Assembly: GCA_018303115.1 (NCBI GenBank)
Contig: JAGVYT010000028.1
Location: forward strand, 1-33,233
Direction: 5' to 3'
Length of the DNA: 33,233 bases
Source of the DNA: Candidatus Woesearchaeota archaeon
GTDB taxonomy: Archaea > Nanobdellota > Nanobdellia > Woesearchaeales > UBA10216
Part shown: one piece after another, positions 20,579-28,527 of the stretch
Numbering within the stretch: position 1 is the stretch's first letter
Layout: every line of letters starts with the position of its first letter
The notes under the pieces: generated by a model
What the model saw: the letters and a program-made list of their open reading frames with translations, nothing else
Databases searched by the model: none
What the model was told of the DNA's origin: nothing
Program-made: the position numbers and the translations under genes

Positions 20579-20697
20579 CAACTATGAATAAGACTAGTAT
20601 ATAAATATTACGTTTTTGTATACTGGTTTAGCTATTGCCTTTCAGCGGGTGCATTACGTAAATGTTTTTAAATAAGTAGCCAAAATCACAACGGATT

Positions 20698-23088
20698 ATG
20701 GACGCCAAGCTCAAGGAAAAGCGATGGACAAAAGAGGCAGAAAAGGCTGTTTATTCTGAGTGGAAAGAAAAAGAGGTTTACTGTTTTCAGGAAAAGAGCA
20801 AAAAGCCAGTCTATTCAATAGACACCCCTCCCCCTTATGTTAACACACCCGTCCATATCGGACACGCCACTACTTACACTCTGATGGACATGTTTGCCAG
20901 GTTTAAAAGGATGCAGGGCTTTAACGTGCTTTTTCCCCTTGGCCTTGACCGAAACGGCCTTCCAATAGAAATGGCTGCTGAGAAGAAATTCGGGATAAGC
21001 ACTTTAGAAATGCCCAGGGAAGAGTTTATTAAAAAATGCGAAAAGATGCTTGAAGAGTCAACTGCAGTCTCTACCGATAGCTTTGCAAGGCTTGGCATAA
21101 GCTTCAACTCATGGAAAACGGGAGAAAAGATAGGGGATGTTTACATGACCGATTCTAAGGAATACCGAACACTCACTCAAAACACCTTCATTGACTTATA
21201 TAACAAAGGCCTAATCTACGAAGGGACGCATCTAACAAGCTATTGCCCTGGATGCAGGACTACCATAGCAGATTCTGAAATTGAGTATGAGGACAAACCC
21301 GCAATGCTTAATGATGTTGATTTTACTGTTAAAGGCACTGGGGAAAAAGTAACTATTGCAACCACAAGGCCTGAGCTTTTGTGCACCTCTGCTTTAGTTA
21401 TATTCCATCCTGATGATGGGCGTTATAAGAAGTTGGAAGGCAAAAGGGTTGTGGTGCCTATCTATAACATTGAAGTTCCTGTCAAGGCGCACCCACAGGC
21501 AGACCCTGAATTCGGGACAGGGCTTTTGTTTATGTCAAAGTCAGCAGGCGACCAGAATGCTGTGCGCTTTCTGAGAGAAATGAACATTGCCCCTGAAATG
21601 GCTGTTGACAAGAATGGCAGGATAAAGAGGGTTGGAGGCTTCCTCCAGGGGTTAAAAACTGAAGAAGCCAGAATGAGGATTGTTGAAGAGCTTAAGAAGA
21701 TAGGTATGCTAAGAGGGCAAAAGCAAATTATGCACCGCACTCCAATCTGTGAAAGAAGCAAGCACGTAATCGATTACATAATGCTCCCTGAACTCTACTT
21801 AAAACAAATTGAGTTTAAGAAAGACCTGATTGGGCTTGCAAAAAAACTGAGATTTTTTGCTGATTCAAGCAGGCAGATTCTTATTGACTGGATAAACTCG
21901 CTAACCATTGACTGGCCAATTTCAAGAAACAGGTATTATGCTACTGAGATTCCATTGTGGCATTGCAGGAAATGCAGGGCTGTTATTGTTCCTGAAAAAG
22001 GTCGCTACTACCAACCATGGCGCCAGCCTTGCCCTGTAAAAAAATGCAAGAAATGCGGAAGCAGTGATTTTGAGGGGGATAAACGTGTTTTAGATACCTG
22101 GTTTGACAGCTCAAACAGTCCGCTCTACATACTGAAGTACGGCATTAACGGCAAGTTTTTCTTAAAAAATGTGCCTTGCACTCTGCGACCTCAGGGCCGC
22201 GAGATAATAAGAACGTGGCTTTACTACACCCTGCTTAAGGATTACCTATTAACGGGTAAGCTTATCTTCAGGGACGTGTGGATTAACTATTACGTTGTTG
22301 ATGAGAAAGGCAAGAAGATGAGCAAGAGCAAGGGTAATGTTGTAGAGCCTCAGGAAATCCTTGACAAACACGGTGCAGAGCCTTTCAGGCTGTGGTGCGC
22401 TGTTGAGGGCGACATAACCACGGGCGACTTCAGGTGCTCGTTTGAGCGCATTGAAGGCGCTGGAAAGACGATAATCAAGCTGTGGAACATTGCCAGGTTT
22501 ATCTCGATGTTTGAACGCAGCAAGAGAAAAGCCAAACCGACCCCACTTGATGACTGGATACGGCATGAGGTTAACATGGTGGTAAAAACAGCCTCTGAAA
22601 AGTACGAGCAGTATGATTTCCACTATCCGATACAGAACATAAAACACTTCATGTGGCAAACTTTTGCCTCGCACTACCTTGAGCTTGTAAAGAGCAGGGC
22701 ATATAACAAGGACAATGCCTTTACCAAAGAAGAACAAAATGCTGCTGTAGAAACATTATATTACTGCCTTGAGAAGCTGCTCTTGGTGATGGCGCCTGTT
22801 GTGCCCATGATAACTTATTCAATCTACAAGAAACTATACGGGAAAGACATCCACTTTGAGAAGTTTGCGTCAGTTGAAAAAATCAAGACTCCGTGTTTTA
22901 GTGGGGATGAACTCGAGGAACTTAACAAAGCAATTTGGAAGAAGCATACAGAGCAGGGGCTTTCTTTAAAGACAGAGATAAAAGAAGCTGTCCTGCCTGA
23001 AAAGTTTAAGCCGATAGAAAGCGACCTTAAGGCAGCGCACAGCATTGAAAAGGTCAGCTACGGCAAGGAGCTAAGACTGACATTTTAA
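20698..23088 (+). CDS. valS: Valyl-tRNA synthetase, archaeal type
   Basis: A 796-aa class I synthetase, shorter than most ValRS. The HIGH motif is in TPVHIGHATTYTLMDMFARF (about 51-70), the KMSKS motif in KGKKMSKSKGN (about 539-549). DWPISRNRYYATEIPLWHC, DTWFDSSNSP and RPQGREIIRTWLYYTLL are ValRS-type signatures that separate it from IleRS and LeuRS. The CP1 editing region (TIATTRPELLCTSALVIFHP) is present, and two cysteine pairs (CRKC, CKKC) suggest zinc. The C-terminal anticodon-binding domain is present; the coiled-coil tail of bacterial enzymes is missing, as usual in archaea. TATA TTTTTAAATAAG at 20665-20676, about 27 bp upstream, supports the start. A tRNA-Val gene lies 1.6 kb away. Confidence 0.94.
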   Translation: MDAKLKEKRWTKEAEKAVYSEWKEKEVYCFQEKSKKPVYSIDTPPPYVNTPVHIGHATTYTLMDMFARFKRMQGFNVLFPLGLDRNGLPIEMAAEKKFGISTLEMPREEFIKKCEKMLEESTAVSTDSFARLGISFNSWKTGEKIGDVYMTDSKEYRTLTQNTFIDLYNKGLIYEGTHLTSYCPGCRTTIADSEIEYEDKPAMLNDVDFTVKGTGEKVTIATTRPELLCTSALVIFHPDDGRYKKLEGKRVVVPIYNIEVPVKAHPQADPEFGTGLLFMSKSAGDQNAVRFLREMNIAPEMAVDKNGRIKRVGGFLQGLKTEEARMRIVEELKKIGMLRGQKQIMHRTPICERSKHVIDYIMLPELYLKQIEFKKDLIGLAKKLRFFADSSRQILIDWINSLTIDWPISRNRYYATEIPLWHCRKCRAVIVPEKGRYYQPWRQPCPVKKCKKCGSSDFEGDKRVLDTWFDSSNSPLYILKYGINGKFFLKNVPCTLRPQGREIIRTWLYYTLLKDYLLTGKLIFRDVWINYYVVDEKGKKMSKSKGNVVEPQEILDKHGAEPFRLWCAVEGDITTGDFRCSFERIEGAGKTIIKLWNIARFISMFERSKRKAKPTPLDDWIRHEVNMVVKTASEKYEQYDFHYPIQNIKHFMWQTFASHYLELVKSRAYNKDNAFTKEEQNAAVETLYYCLEKLLLVMAPVVPMITYSIYKKLYGKDIHFEKFASVEKIKTPCFSGDELEELNKAIWKKHTEQGLSLKTEIKEAVLPEKFKPIESDLKAAHSIEKVSYGKELRLTF

Positions 23089-23149
23089 TCTATTTAAGAA
23101 CCAAAAGTATTTTATATGGTTGAAGCACCACCCGAATAAGAACAGTAAA

Positions 23150-23521
23150 ATGGTTGGTGGTAAAAAAATATTGGTTGTAGATGATGAGCTAAACGTTAGA
23201 AAGCTCGTATCATTCATTCTCACTAGTAACGGCTATAGCGCCATAGAAGCTTCAGATGCAGAAGAAGGAATTGAAAAGGCAAAGCAGGAAAAACCAGACC
23301 TGATAGTTCTTGATGTCATGATGCCTAACATGGACGGTTTTGAAGCTGCGCAGAAGCTGAGGTCAGGCAAAAAAACAAAGGACATCCCGATTCTTATGCT
23401 TAGTTCTAGGGCGCAATTTGAGGATAAGATGAAAGGCATAGACGCTGGAGCAATGGATTACATCACTAAACCCTTTGACAGAAATGAATTTCTAGAAAAA
23501 ATAAAAGAGTGCCTTGAATAA
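23150..23521 (+). CDS. Single-domain response regulator (CheY-like receiver)
   Basis: A receiver-only protein of about 123 aa. Acidic pocket VVDDE at residues 10-14, phospho-acceptor Asp55 in LIVLDVMMP, switch Ser85 in MLSSR, and Lys107 in ITKPFD are all present. No output domain follows. The frame is open from a TTG at 23120, but the ATG at 23150 (MVGGKKILVVDDE) is the usual family start. It is 14 bp upstream of the histidine kinase gene, so the two form a two-component pair in one operon. Without a DNA-binding domain it probably acts by protein-protein contact or as a phosphorelay intermediate. Confidence 0.9.
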   Translation: MVGGKKILVVDDELNVRKLVSFILTSNGYSAIEASDAEEGIEKAKQEKPDLIVLDVMMPNMDGFEAAQKLRSGKKTKDIPILMLSSRAQFEDKMKGIDAGAMDYITKPFDRNEFLEKIKECLE

Positions 23522-23535
23522 TATCATTCATATTT

Positions 23536-25302
23536 ATGAAAAAGTCAAATTCGCAAAAAGGCCAGGACAGTATTTTTGGCACCCTATACGAAACAGGTAA
23601 AGTGATAAATTCCAGTCTTGACATAGACGTTATAATAAACAACATTCTGATGCTTGTCACAGAACACTTCAAAGGTTCTGAATTTTCTTTTCTTTCTGTT
23701 GAAGGCAACAAGCTAATCCTTAAAGGCTCTATCAACCATCCAAGATGGGGGGATAAGGACTACCACATACCTGTAGGAAAGGGAATAACCGGAAATGTTG
23801 CCAAAACTGGAGAGCCTATTCTTTCTAACGATGTTAGGAAAGACAAAAGGTACATAGGGGTAAGGCCCAAAATGCTTTCAGAATTGTGTGTGCCGATAAA
23901 GGTGGATAATAAAGTCATTGGCGTACTCAACCTTGAGAGTAAGGATGCCAATGCTTTTAATGAAGAGCACTTAAAGTTCATAAGCGCTATAGCCGACCAG
24001 ACTGCAGTTGCCATTAAAAACGCCAACCTCTACAAATCCTATGCTGATACTGTAAAGAGGCTGTCAAACATTCTTGAATCCAGCAAAACTATTAACTCAA
24101 GTCTTAAGCTAGACAAGGTTCTTAACACGCTCATTGAGATAAGTGCAAAGGAATTGAAATATGATTCTATTGCCATTCTTCTTACTAGCGAAGGAAGGCT
24201 TTACGCAAAGGCGGGACTGGGATTCAGTAAGAAAGAGCTGTTGACTTATAATGCGGATATCGGAAAGGGTGTATGCGGCAAAGTTGCTGAGACCGGAAAG
24301 CCTATGATTGAAAACGACGTTTCAAAGTGCGAATTCTACATAGAGCAGTCTTCAAGAACGAAATCAGAGATGGCAATCCCAATTAAATACGGGGACAAGG
24401 TGTTGGGGGTATATAATGTTGAGAGTGACCAGCTTAATTCGTTTGATAAAAATGATTTGCTTTTTGTATCAGCACTGGCGGAGCAGGCGGCTATTGCTAT
24501 AAAAAACGCTGAACTTTTCGAAGAAGTGGAGAAGTTCAATGAAAGGCTGAGGCAGCGAGTTGAAGAGGCAACTAAAGAGCTTAAAAATGCGAATGAAGAG
24601 CTTTTACGCCTTAACAGGGTTAAGACTGACTTCGTCTCAATAGTCTCTCACGAGCTTAGAACTCCAATGACAAGCGTAATGGGCTACCTTTCTTTAGTGC
24701 ATGATGGGGAAGTAGGCCCGGTGAACCCACAGCAAAAAGAATTCCTTGGTATTGCTCACGACGAAAGCAAGCGCCTTTACAGGCTGATAAATGATTTGCT
24801 TGATATTCAGAAGATAGAAGCAAAGAAAATGATTTACCTTTTCAAAGAATTCGATATTGTTAAGTTCCTGAATGACTATTCAAGGGAAGTTGAGCGCCAG
24901 TGCAGAACTAAAGGCTTGCAATTCAAACTAGAGATGCCTGAAAATGTTCCGAAGATAAAAGCTGATGAAGACAAGATAAGGCAGGTGATGACAAATCTTG
25001 TAAGCAATTCTGTCAAATTTACTTCAGCGGGCAGCATAAAAATCGGGTTGACGGCGTTAGAGGACTGTTTGCAGGTTTCTGTTGCTGATACGGGAATAGG
25101 AGTTTCAAAAGAAAACCAGAAGCTACTGTTCGAGAAATTCCGCCAGGTTAACATGGAAGCCAGCAGACAGGCAGGCGGCACTGGCCTCGGGCTGGCAATT
25201 GTCAAAGGGCTTGTTGAAGCGCATGGCGGAAAAATCTGGATTGAATCTGAGCCGGGAAAAGGCAGCAAATTCACGTTCACAATAAGCCGCTCTTTACATT
25301 AA
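23536..25302 (+). CDS. Sensor histidine kinase with two GAF domains
   Basis: A 588-aa soluble kinase with no membrane segment. Two tandem GAF domains, about residues 18-165 and 185-335, each have the FGxP-like middle and an IADQTAVAIKNA / LAEQAAIAIKNA end, which are near duplicates. A coiled-coil linker (EEATKELKNANEELLRLNRV) leads to HisKA with the phospho-acceptor His372 in FVSIVSHELRTPMTS. The HATPase domain has N-box NLVSNSVKF, G1 VADTGIGVS and G2 GGTGLGLAIVKGLVEAHGG. All catalytic motifs are intact. It should sense an intracellular small molecule or redox/light state through GAF and phosphorylate the receiver encoded 14 bp upstream. The ligand is not readable. Confidence 0.95.
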   Translation: MKKSNSQKGQDSIFGTLYETGKVINSSLDIDVIINNILMLVTEHFKGSEFSFLSVEGNKLILKGSINHPRWGDKDYHIPVGKGITGNVAKTGEPILSNDVRKDKRYIGVRPKMLSELCVPIKVDNKVIGVLNLESKDANAFNEEHLKFISAIADQTAVAIKNANLYKSYADTVKRLSNILESSKTINSSLKLDKVLNTLIEISAKELKYDSIAILLTSEGRLYAKAGLGFSKKELLTYNADIGKGVCGKVAETGKPMIENDVSKCEFYIEQSSRTKSEMAIPIKYGDKVLGVYNVESDQLNSFDKNDLLFVSALAEQAAIAIKNAELFEEVEKFNERLRQRVEEATKELKNANEELLRLNRVKTDFVSIVSHELRTPMTSVMGYLSLVHDGEVGPVNPQQKEFLGIAHDESKRLYRLINDLLDIQKIEAKKMIYLFKEFDIVKFLNDYSREVERQCRTKGLQFKLEMPENVPKIKADEDKIRQVMTNLVSNSVKFTSAGSIKIGLTALEDCLQVSVADTGIGVSKENQKLLFEKFRQVNMEASRQAGGTGLGLAIVKGLVEAHGGKIWIESEPGKGSKFTFTISRSLH

Positions 25303-25308
25303 AGGAAT

Positions 25309-26853
25309 TTATTCTAAAATAGGCATCGTGAAAGTGTAAGTTTGCATCCCCTTATCCCAAGGTCCTAATTCAATTCCCACATTGGTAGCTTGTGCAGCTC
25401 TTAATGTTCTCCTGTCAAAAATCTCTTCTGGTTTCCTTTCCTCTATGGTTTTCAGTTGCATCTGTAATAGAAGCAGTCCAGCATCCTGCTGAAGTTCATA
25501 GCTTAACATAATGCGCGGCTGCTCATCTGCCTTATCCCAATCGCGAGCAGCTTGTTTTACCACATCAATCAAAATCCGTTCCAAAGGAGCCTGGGTTGTG
25601 ATGTCATCTATGTTTTCAAGACCTTTCTTCAGCTGTATTTCTATTGCCCGCCCTTCTTTTCTTGCCAAGCTTCCAAGACCGAGACTCAAATAGACAGGGT
25701 TCAGGTAAGAGGTTATAAGATTCCCTGAAGGCTCTAAAGGTTTTCTTAAAGGCCCTTCGCTAGGCCTTGCGACTCTCTTAGTTGCGACAAAATAAAGATT
25801 GTTCTGCCGATACTCATAATGGGGACCTTCCGGGTTCCACGCTCTTGAAATTTTTAATACTTCCATAAATCTTTCTCCAATATCAGTCCAGATTCTCTCT
25901 TGCTCTTCAGGTAAAAGATGGGCAACAGAACGCATAAAGATGTCATAGCCGTATTGACGTACAGCCTCAGCATAATTTAAAGGGTGCAGGTATCTTACTG
26001 TTTCCCGGCGTGCAACGCCAGACGCTATGTCAAATCCCATCTCTTCAATCATAGTTGCCATCTTGTCAAAACCTTGACTTCCTATTGGATCATACTCAAA
26101 CAATGCGCTCTTGTAGCCTTGCGTATGATCAGGCAACCTGAACATACCTAAAGCTTGGATTGTGTCTATGTATGCCTGTAGAAAATGCTTTGCTGTTCCA
26201 GAAGAGGACATGCTTAAAGCCAGCACCCCTCCTGGCTTCATAGAGGAATATAATCTTTCGAGGGTAGCATACTTATCCTCGTCGCTTTTAATCCAGTGAA
26301 ATACCTGATTGCTCCAAACCACCGCAAGAGGGGGTAAAGCGCCTACCCCGGGCTTTAAATGCCTGTATTCCTGTAATTTCTGGGGATTTAATACGTCTAT
26401 TGCTACATTAAATCCTTCTGGTCGTTGTGGAGAAGTGGTTTGCATACGATAAGAGAGTTTCACATGCCCTGCTACGGCTCTTGAAATTGTTGTATTTTCC
26501 CGCCCCATATCAACGCCAATGATTTGTGGACGGCCTATCCCTTGGTTTGAATACAATAGATGAGGCGCCAAAGAAAAGAACAACCCCTTTCCGCAGCCTG
26601 CATCCAGCCAAGGACCTCGGGGAATTCTAACGTCCGAATCTTTTAAAGTTTTCCATAGGGAAAGCTGGTTTTGGAATTGCAAACCATTTTCCTGAGCAGA
26701 AAAAAACGGTTTGCCAGCGCTATCTAGAGCTGGTTCACCATTTTCATCCAGTACTAGAGTTTCCAAAGAAGGTTGGCCAGTTTTACCCATTAAAGATTCC
26801 AGTTCGGGAAGGTCTGGCAAACCTTCAATAAATATCGTGCTTTGTCCTGCCAT
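25309..26853 (-). CDS. SAM-dependent methyltransferase with unusual C-terminal domain
   Basis: A protein of about 514 aa. Residues about 80-260 are a class I methyltransferase: motif I WLDAGCGKGLFF, an acidic residue in IIGVDMGREN, VVWSNQVFHWI (motif IV-like), and MKPGGVLALSMSSS (motif V/VI). A helical middle follows. The last 140 residues have an end GIELGPWDKGMQTYTFTMPI that recalls the final strands of HATPase/GHKL domains, but N, G1 and G2 boxes are absent, so this is at most a degenerate relative. The start at 26853 (MAGQSTIF) is chosen over a TTG at 26868 because AAGGAG lies about 8 bases before it. The substrate is unknown; the gene may be horizontally acquired, judged only from its bacterial-style start. 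Confidence 0.8.
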   Translation of the reverse strand: MAGQSTIFIEGLPDLPELESLMGKTGQPSLETLVLDENGEPALDSAGKPFFSAQENGLQFQNQLSLWKTLKDSDVRIPRGPWLDAGCGKGLFFSLAPHLLYSNQGIGRPQIIGVDMGRENTTISRAVAGHVKLSYRMQTTSPQRPEGFNVAIDVLNPQKLQEYRHLKPGVGALPPLAVVWSNQVFHWIKSDEDKYATLERLYSSMKPGGVLALSMSSSGTAKHFLQAYIDTIQALGMFRLPDHTQGYKSALFEYDPIGSQGFDKMATMIEEMGFDIASGVARRETVRYLHPLNYAEAVRQYGYDIFMRSVAHLLPEEQERIWTDIGERFMEVLKISRAWNPEGPHYEYRQNNLYFVATKRVARPSEGPLRKPLEPSGNLITSYLNPVYLSLGLGSLARKEGRAIEIQLKKGLENIDDITTQAPLERILIDVVKQAARDWDKADEQPRIMLSYELQQDAGLLLLQMQLKTIEERKPEEIFDRRTLRAAQATNVGIELGPWDKGMQTYTFTMPILE

Positions 26854-26917
26854 AAAATTCTCCTTCAAATAGGCTATTGGTCATCCAAAAAGCCTTATAA
26901 ATCTTTCGGTTGATTCA

Positions 26918-27103
26918 CTACTTCAAAGTTAAGACCAAAATCGCCCTATTGTAAGTTCCGCCGCAAATCTCTTCAATCATATCGCACAGTTTTTGAAGGG
27001 CTTTTAGCAAAGAATCATATTCCAGATTCTTATTTCCCTGAACATAAACCATAAACTCTTTTGTTTCTTTTATTATTTTCGTTTCGTCACGTTCTAACGT
27101 CAT
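26918..27103 (-). CDS. Small acidic protein of unknown function
   Basis: A 61-aa protein, MTLERDETKIIKETKEFMVY, then helical LEYDSLLKALQKLCDMIEEICGG, ending in AILVLTLK. I do not recognise it. Support for being real comes from a TATA-like ACATATATAGC (27125-27135 on plus) about 26 bp before the ATG at 27103, and AAGGGG just before the ATG. It is close to the methyltransferase gene in the same direction, with the promoter of the latter between them, so they need not be co-transcribed. Confidence 0.55.
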   Translation of the reverse strand: MTLERDETKIIKETKEFMVYVQGNKNLEYDSLLKALQKLCDMIEEICGGTYNRAILVLTLK

Positions 27104-27177
27104 GCCCCTTTGATTATGCTAAAGCTATATATGTAGCTTTTCTCACACGAAACCGGCAACCGGCATAAATCCGAAAA

Positions 27178-27221
27178 ATTTATATATTGATTCATACTTT
27201 TTCATACCCATAAGTATGAAT
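27178..27221 (+). promoter_or_regulatory. VapBC promoter and operator
   Basis: TATA-like ATTTATATATTG at 27178-27189 is followed by three copies of one half-site: TTCATAC at 27191-27197, TTCATAC at 27201-27207 and, inverted, GTATGAA at 27214-27220. The outer pair forms a 9-bp inverted repeat ATTCATACT/AGTATGAAT. Position around the expected transcription start is what an AbrB-type antitoxin operator should look like. Confidence 0.6.
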
Positions 27222-27234
27222 TTTGGTGTTTGGA

Positions 27235-27501
27235 ATGCTGATTAAAAGGAAGGTCGGGGAGCGAGGCCAGGTTGTGCTGCCGAAGGACATAAGGGTGCAG
27301 CTCGGCATATTGACCGGCAGTGAAATAACTTTTGAAGCCAAAGAGGGCGAAGTTGTAGTGAAACCTGCAATGTCACCGGAAGAATTTGTTGAGGAGTTCT
27401 GCAGAACCAGCAAAAAAATAAAAATGAAAGACGGCGTCAAATGGCTAAAAAAGGTTCTTGATGAACAGTATGAGGAAGAATATGGTTTACATAGACGCTA
27501 A
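27235..27501 (+). CDS. vapB: AbrB-type antitoxin (VapB-like)
   Basis: An 88-aa protein. The N-terminal MLIKRKVGERGQVVLPKDIR, then LGILTGSEITFEAKEGEVVV, is a SpoVT/AbrB swapped-hairpin DNA-binding domain. The C-terminal tail (MSPEEFVEEFCRTSKKIKM, then a helix ending EEEYGLHRR) is the toxin-binding part. I chose ATG 27235; the frame is open to a TTG at 27223 but the domain begins at MLIKRK. It lies directly downstream of a triple half-site operator and overlaps the PIN-domain toxin gene by 20 bp. Expected role: neutralise the toxin and repress the operon. Confidence 0.88.
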   Translation: MLIKRKVGERGQVVLPKDIRVQLGILTGSEITFEAKEGEVVVKPAMSPEEFVEEFCRTSKKIKMKDGVKWLKKVLDEQYEEEYGLHRR

Positions 27502-27901
27502 TGTTTTTGTGCAAGCTGTATTGAGGGACGAGTCTGAGATAGCTGCCTCTTATGCCAAGTCAGTTCTAAGAAAAATTGCTGAAAGGGACTTAACGGCTTC
27601 TACAACTGTTCTAACATGGGATGAGCTGGTTTGGGCGTGCAGGAAAGCTATGACCTTTGAAGATGCTTTGGAAAAAGGAAAAATGTTGCTCAAAACCGGA
27701 AACCTTACATTAGAGGACGCGACAAAAAGTGTGATTAATAAGGCTTCAGAACTGGCAGAAAAGTATGGAATAAAACCCCGTGATGCCATTCATGCAGCAA
27801 CAGCAATACTCGGCAATGAAAAAGAAATAATAAGCGATGACGCTGATTTTGACAGGGTGAAGGAGTTAAAGCGTATAACGCTTGCTAAAGCCTCCAGATA
27901 G
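27482..27901 (+). CDS. vapC: PIN-domain toxin (VapC-like ribonuclease)
   Basis: A PIN-domain protein of about 139 aa. The acidic metal-binding residues are Asp in MVYIDANVF (residue 5), Glu in TWDELVWA, Asp in IKPRDAIHAATA, and Asp in EIISDDADFDRV, giving a complete active site for a Mg-dependent RNase. I chose the ATG at 27482 over 27458 because the domain starts at MVYIDANVF and GAGGAAG precedes it. It overlaps the VapB gene by 20 bp, as expected for coupled translation. VapC enzymes usually cleave tRNA or rRNA. Its stop abuts the 3' end of the convergent channel-like gene at 27902. Confidence 0.92.
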   Translation: MVYIDANVFVQAVLRDESEIAASYAKSVLRKIAERDLTASTTVLTWDELVWACRKAMTFEDALEKGKMLLKTGNLTLEDATKSVINKASELAEKYGIKPRDAIHAATAILGNEKEIISDDADFDRVKELKRITLAKASR

Positions 27902-28426
27902 TTATTTCTTTGCTTCCTTCTCGACTTCCTTAATCTGGGGGAGGGTTCCCATAACAAGAACCTTGGAGTTTGCCGCTAACTTGGCATCAAATGGCACATT
28001 TAACTGGAATGCGTTTCCCTTCTTGACAGCCATGACTACCGTGCCTGTTTTCTGGAGAACTTCCAGCTTTTTCATTCCTGAAAGGCGGCTTTTCGCTGCT
28101 ATCTTAATTTCTTTCAAAACCAAACCTTCATCTTTCGGAAGGAACTTGAAGTATTCTGTTGCGTGATGCGAGACATCATCCCCCCTAAAGTGGAAGTTCG
28201 CGAAAGCCCATACAATCACGGCAACAGAGGCAAGCGCCAGCGCGCTGTTGAGGAGTTTTCCCTGCTCCGAGAATCCTGAGCTGTTGCTTGAGAAGGTCAG
28301 TGCAGCAACAGTTGAATGGAACGCGTCTTTTGTCGTCATGCTTTCAAAGTTGCTGAAGCCGATTATTCCTGACGCGAAAAGTGCTATAATCATAAATACG
28401 AAAAGAGAATACTTTACATGCCTCAT
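27902..28426 (-). CDS. Small membrane protein resembling a 2-TM potassium channel with RCK-C-like domain
   Basis: A 174-aa protein. There is a hydrophobic segment at about 6-24 (SLFVFMIIALFASGIIGF) and a second at about 60-78 (LLNSALALASVAVIVWAF). The part between, TTKDAFHSTVAALTFSSNSS, has the layout of a potassium-channel pore helix and filter, but the filter TVGYG is replaced by TFSSNSSGF. Residues about 95-170 (KEIKIAAKSRLSGMKKLEVL and FQLNVPFDAKLAANSKVLVM) resemble a TrkA/RCK C-terminal domain. The RCK-N domain of normal channels is missing. It may be a degenerate channel or a sensor. The ATG at 28426 lies in an inverted-repeat leader with an 18-codon upstream ORF, and the gene is convergent with vapC. 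Confidence 0.65.
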   Translation of the reverse strand: MRHVKYSLFVFMIIALFASGIIGFSNFESMTTKDAFHSTVAALTFSSNSSGFSEQGKLLNSALALASVAVIVWAFANFHFRGDDVSHHATEYFKFLPKDEGLVLKEIKIAAKSRLSGMKKLEVLQKTGTVVMAVKKGNAFQLNVPFDAKLAANSKVLVMGTLPQIKEVEKEAKK

Positions 28427-28482
28427 TTTGTATCGTTTCTTCGCAAAATGAGGCTACGAACATAGTGAGCCTGCCTCATTTT
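28419..28482 (-). promoter_or_regulatory. Three-arm leader with mutually exclusive hairpins over the start codon
   Basis: TGCCTCATTTT occurs at 28419-28429 and 28472-28482; its complement AAAATGAGGC is at 28445-28454 between them. In the mRNA the middle arm can pair with either the upstream or the downstream arm (10 bp each), and the downstream arm contains the ATG of the gene at 28426. Pairing with it would hide the start codon. TATA-like stretches lie upstream near 28519-28529. Confidence 0.55.
28423..28479 (-). CDS. 18-codon upstream ORF in the channel-like gene leader
   Basis: ATG at 28479 opens MRQAHYVRSLILRRNDTK and its TGA (28425-28423) overlaps the main ATG (28426-28424) as ATGA. Its first bases (ATGAGGCA) duplicate the start of the main gene. 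It spans the hairpin-forming arms, so ribosomes translating it would change the folding of the leader. It could be a leader peptide or a by-product of a local duplication. Confidence 0.35.
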   Translation of the reverse strand: MRQAHYVRSLILRRNDTK

Positions 28483-28527
28483 TGCCTCTTTTTTAAACTT
28501 AAATCCGTTTTCCACTATTTAAATTTT

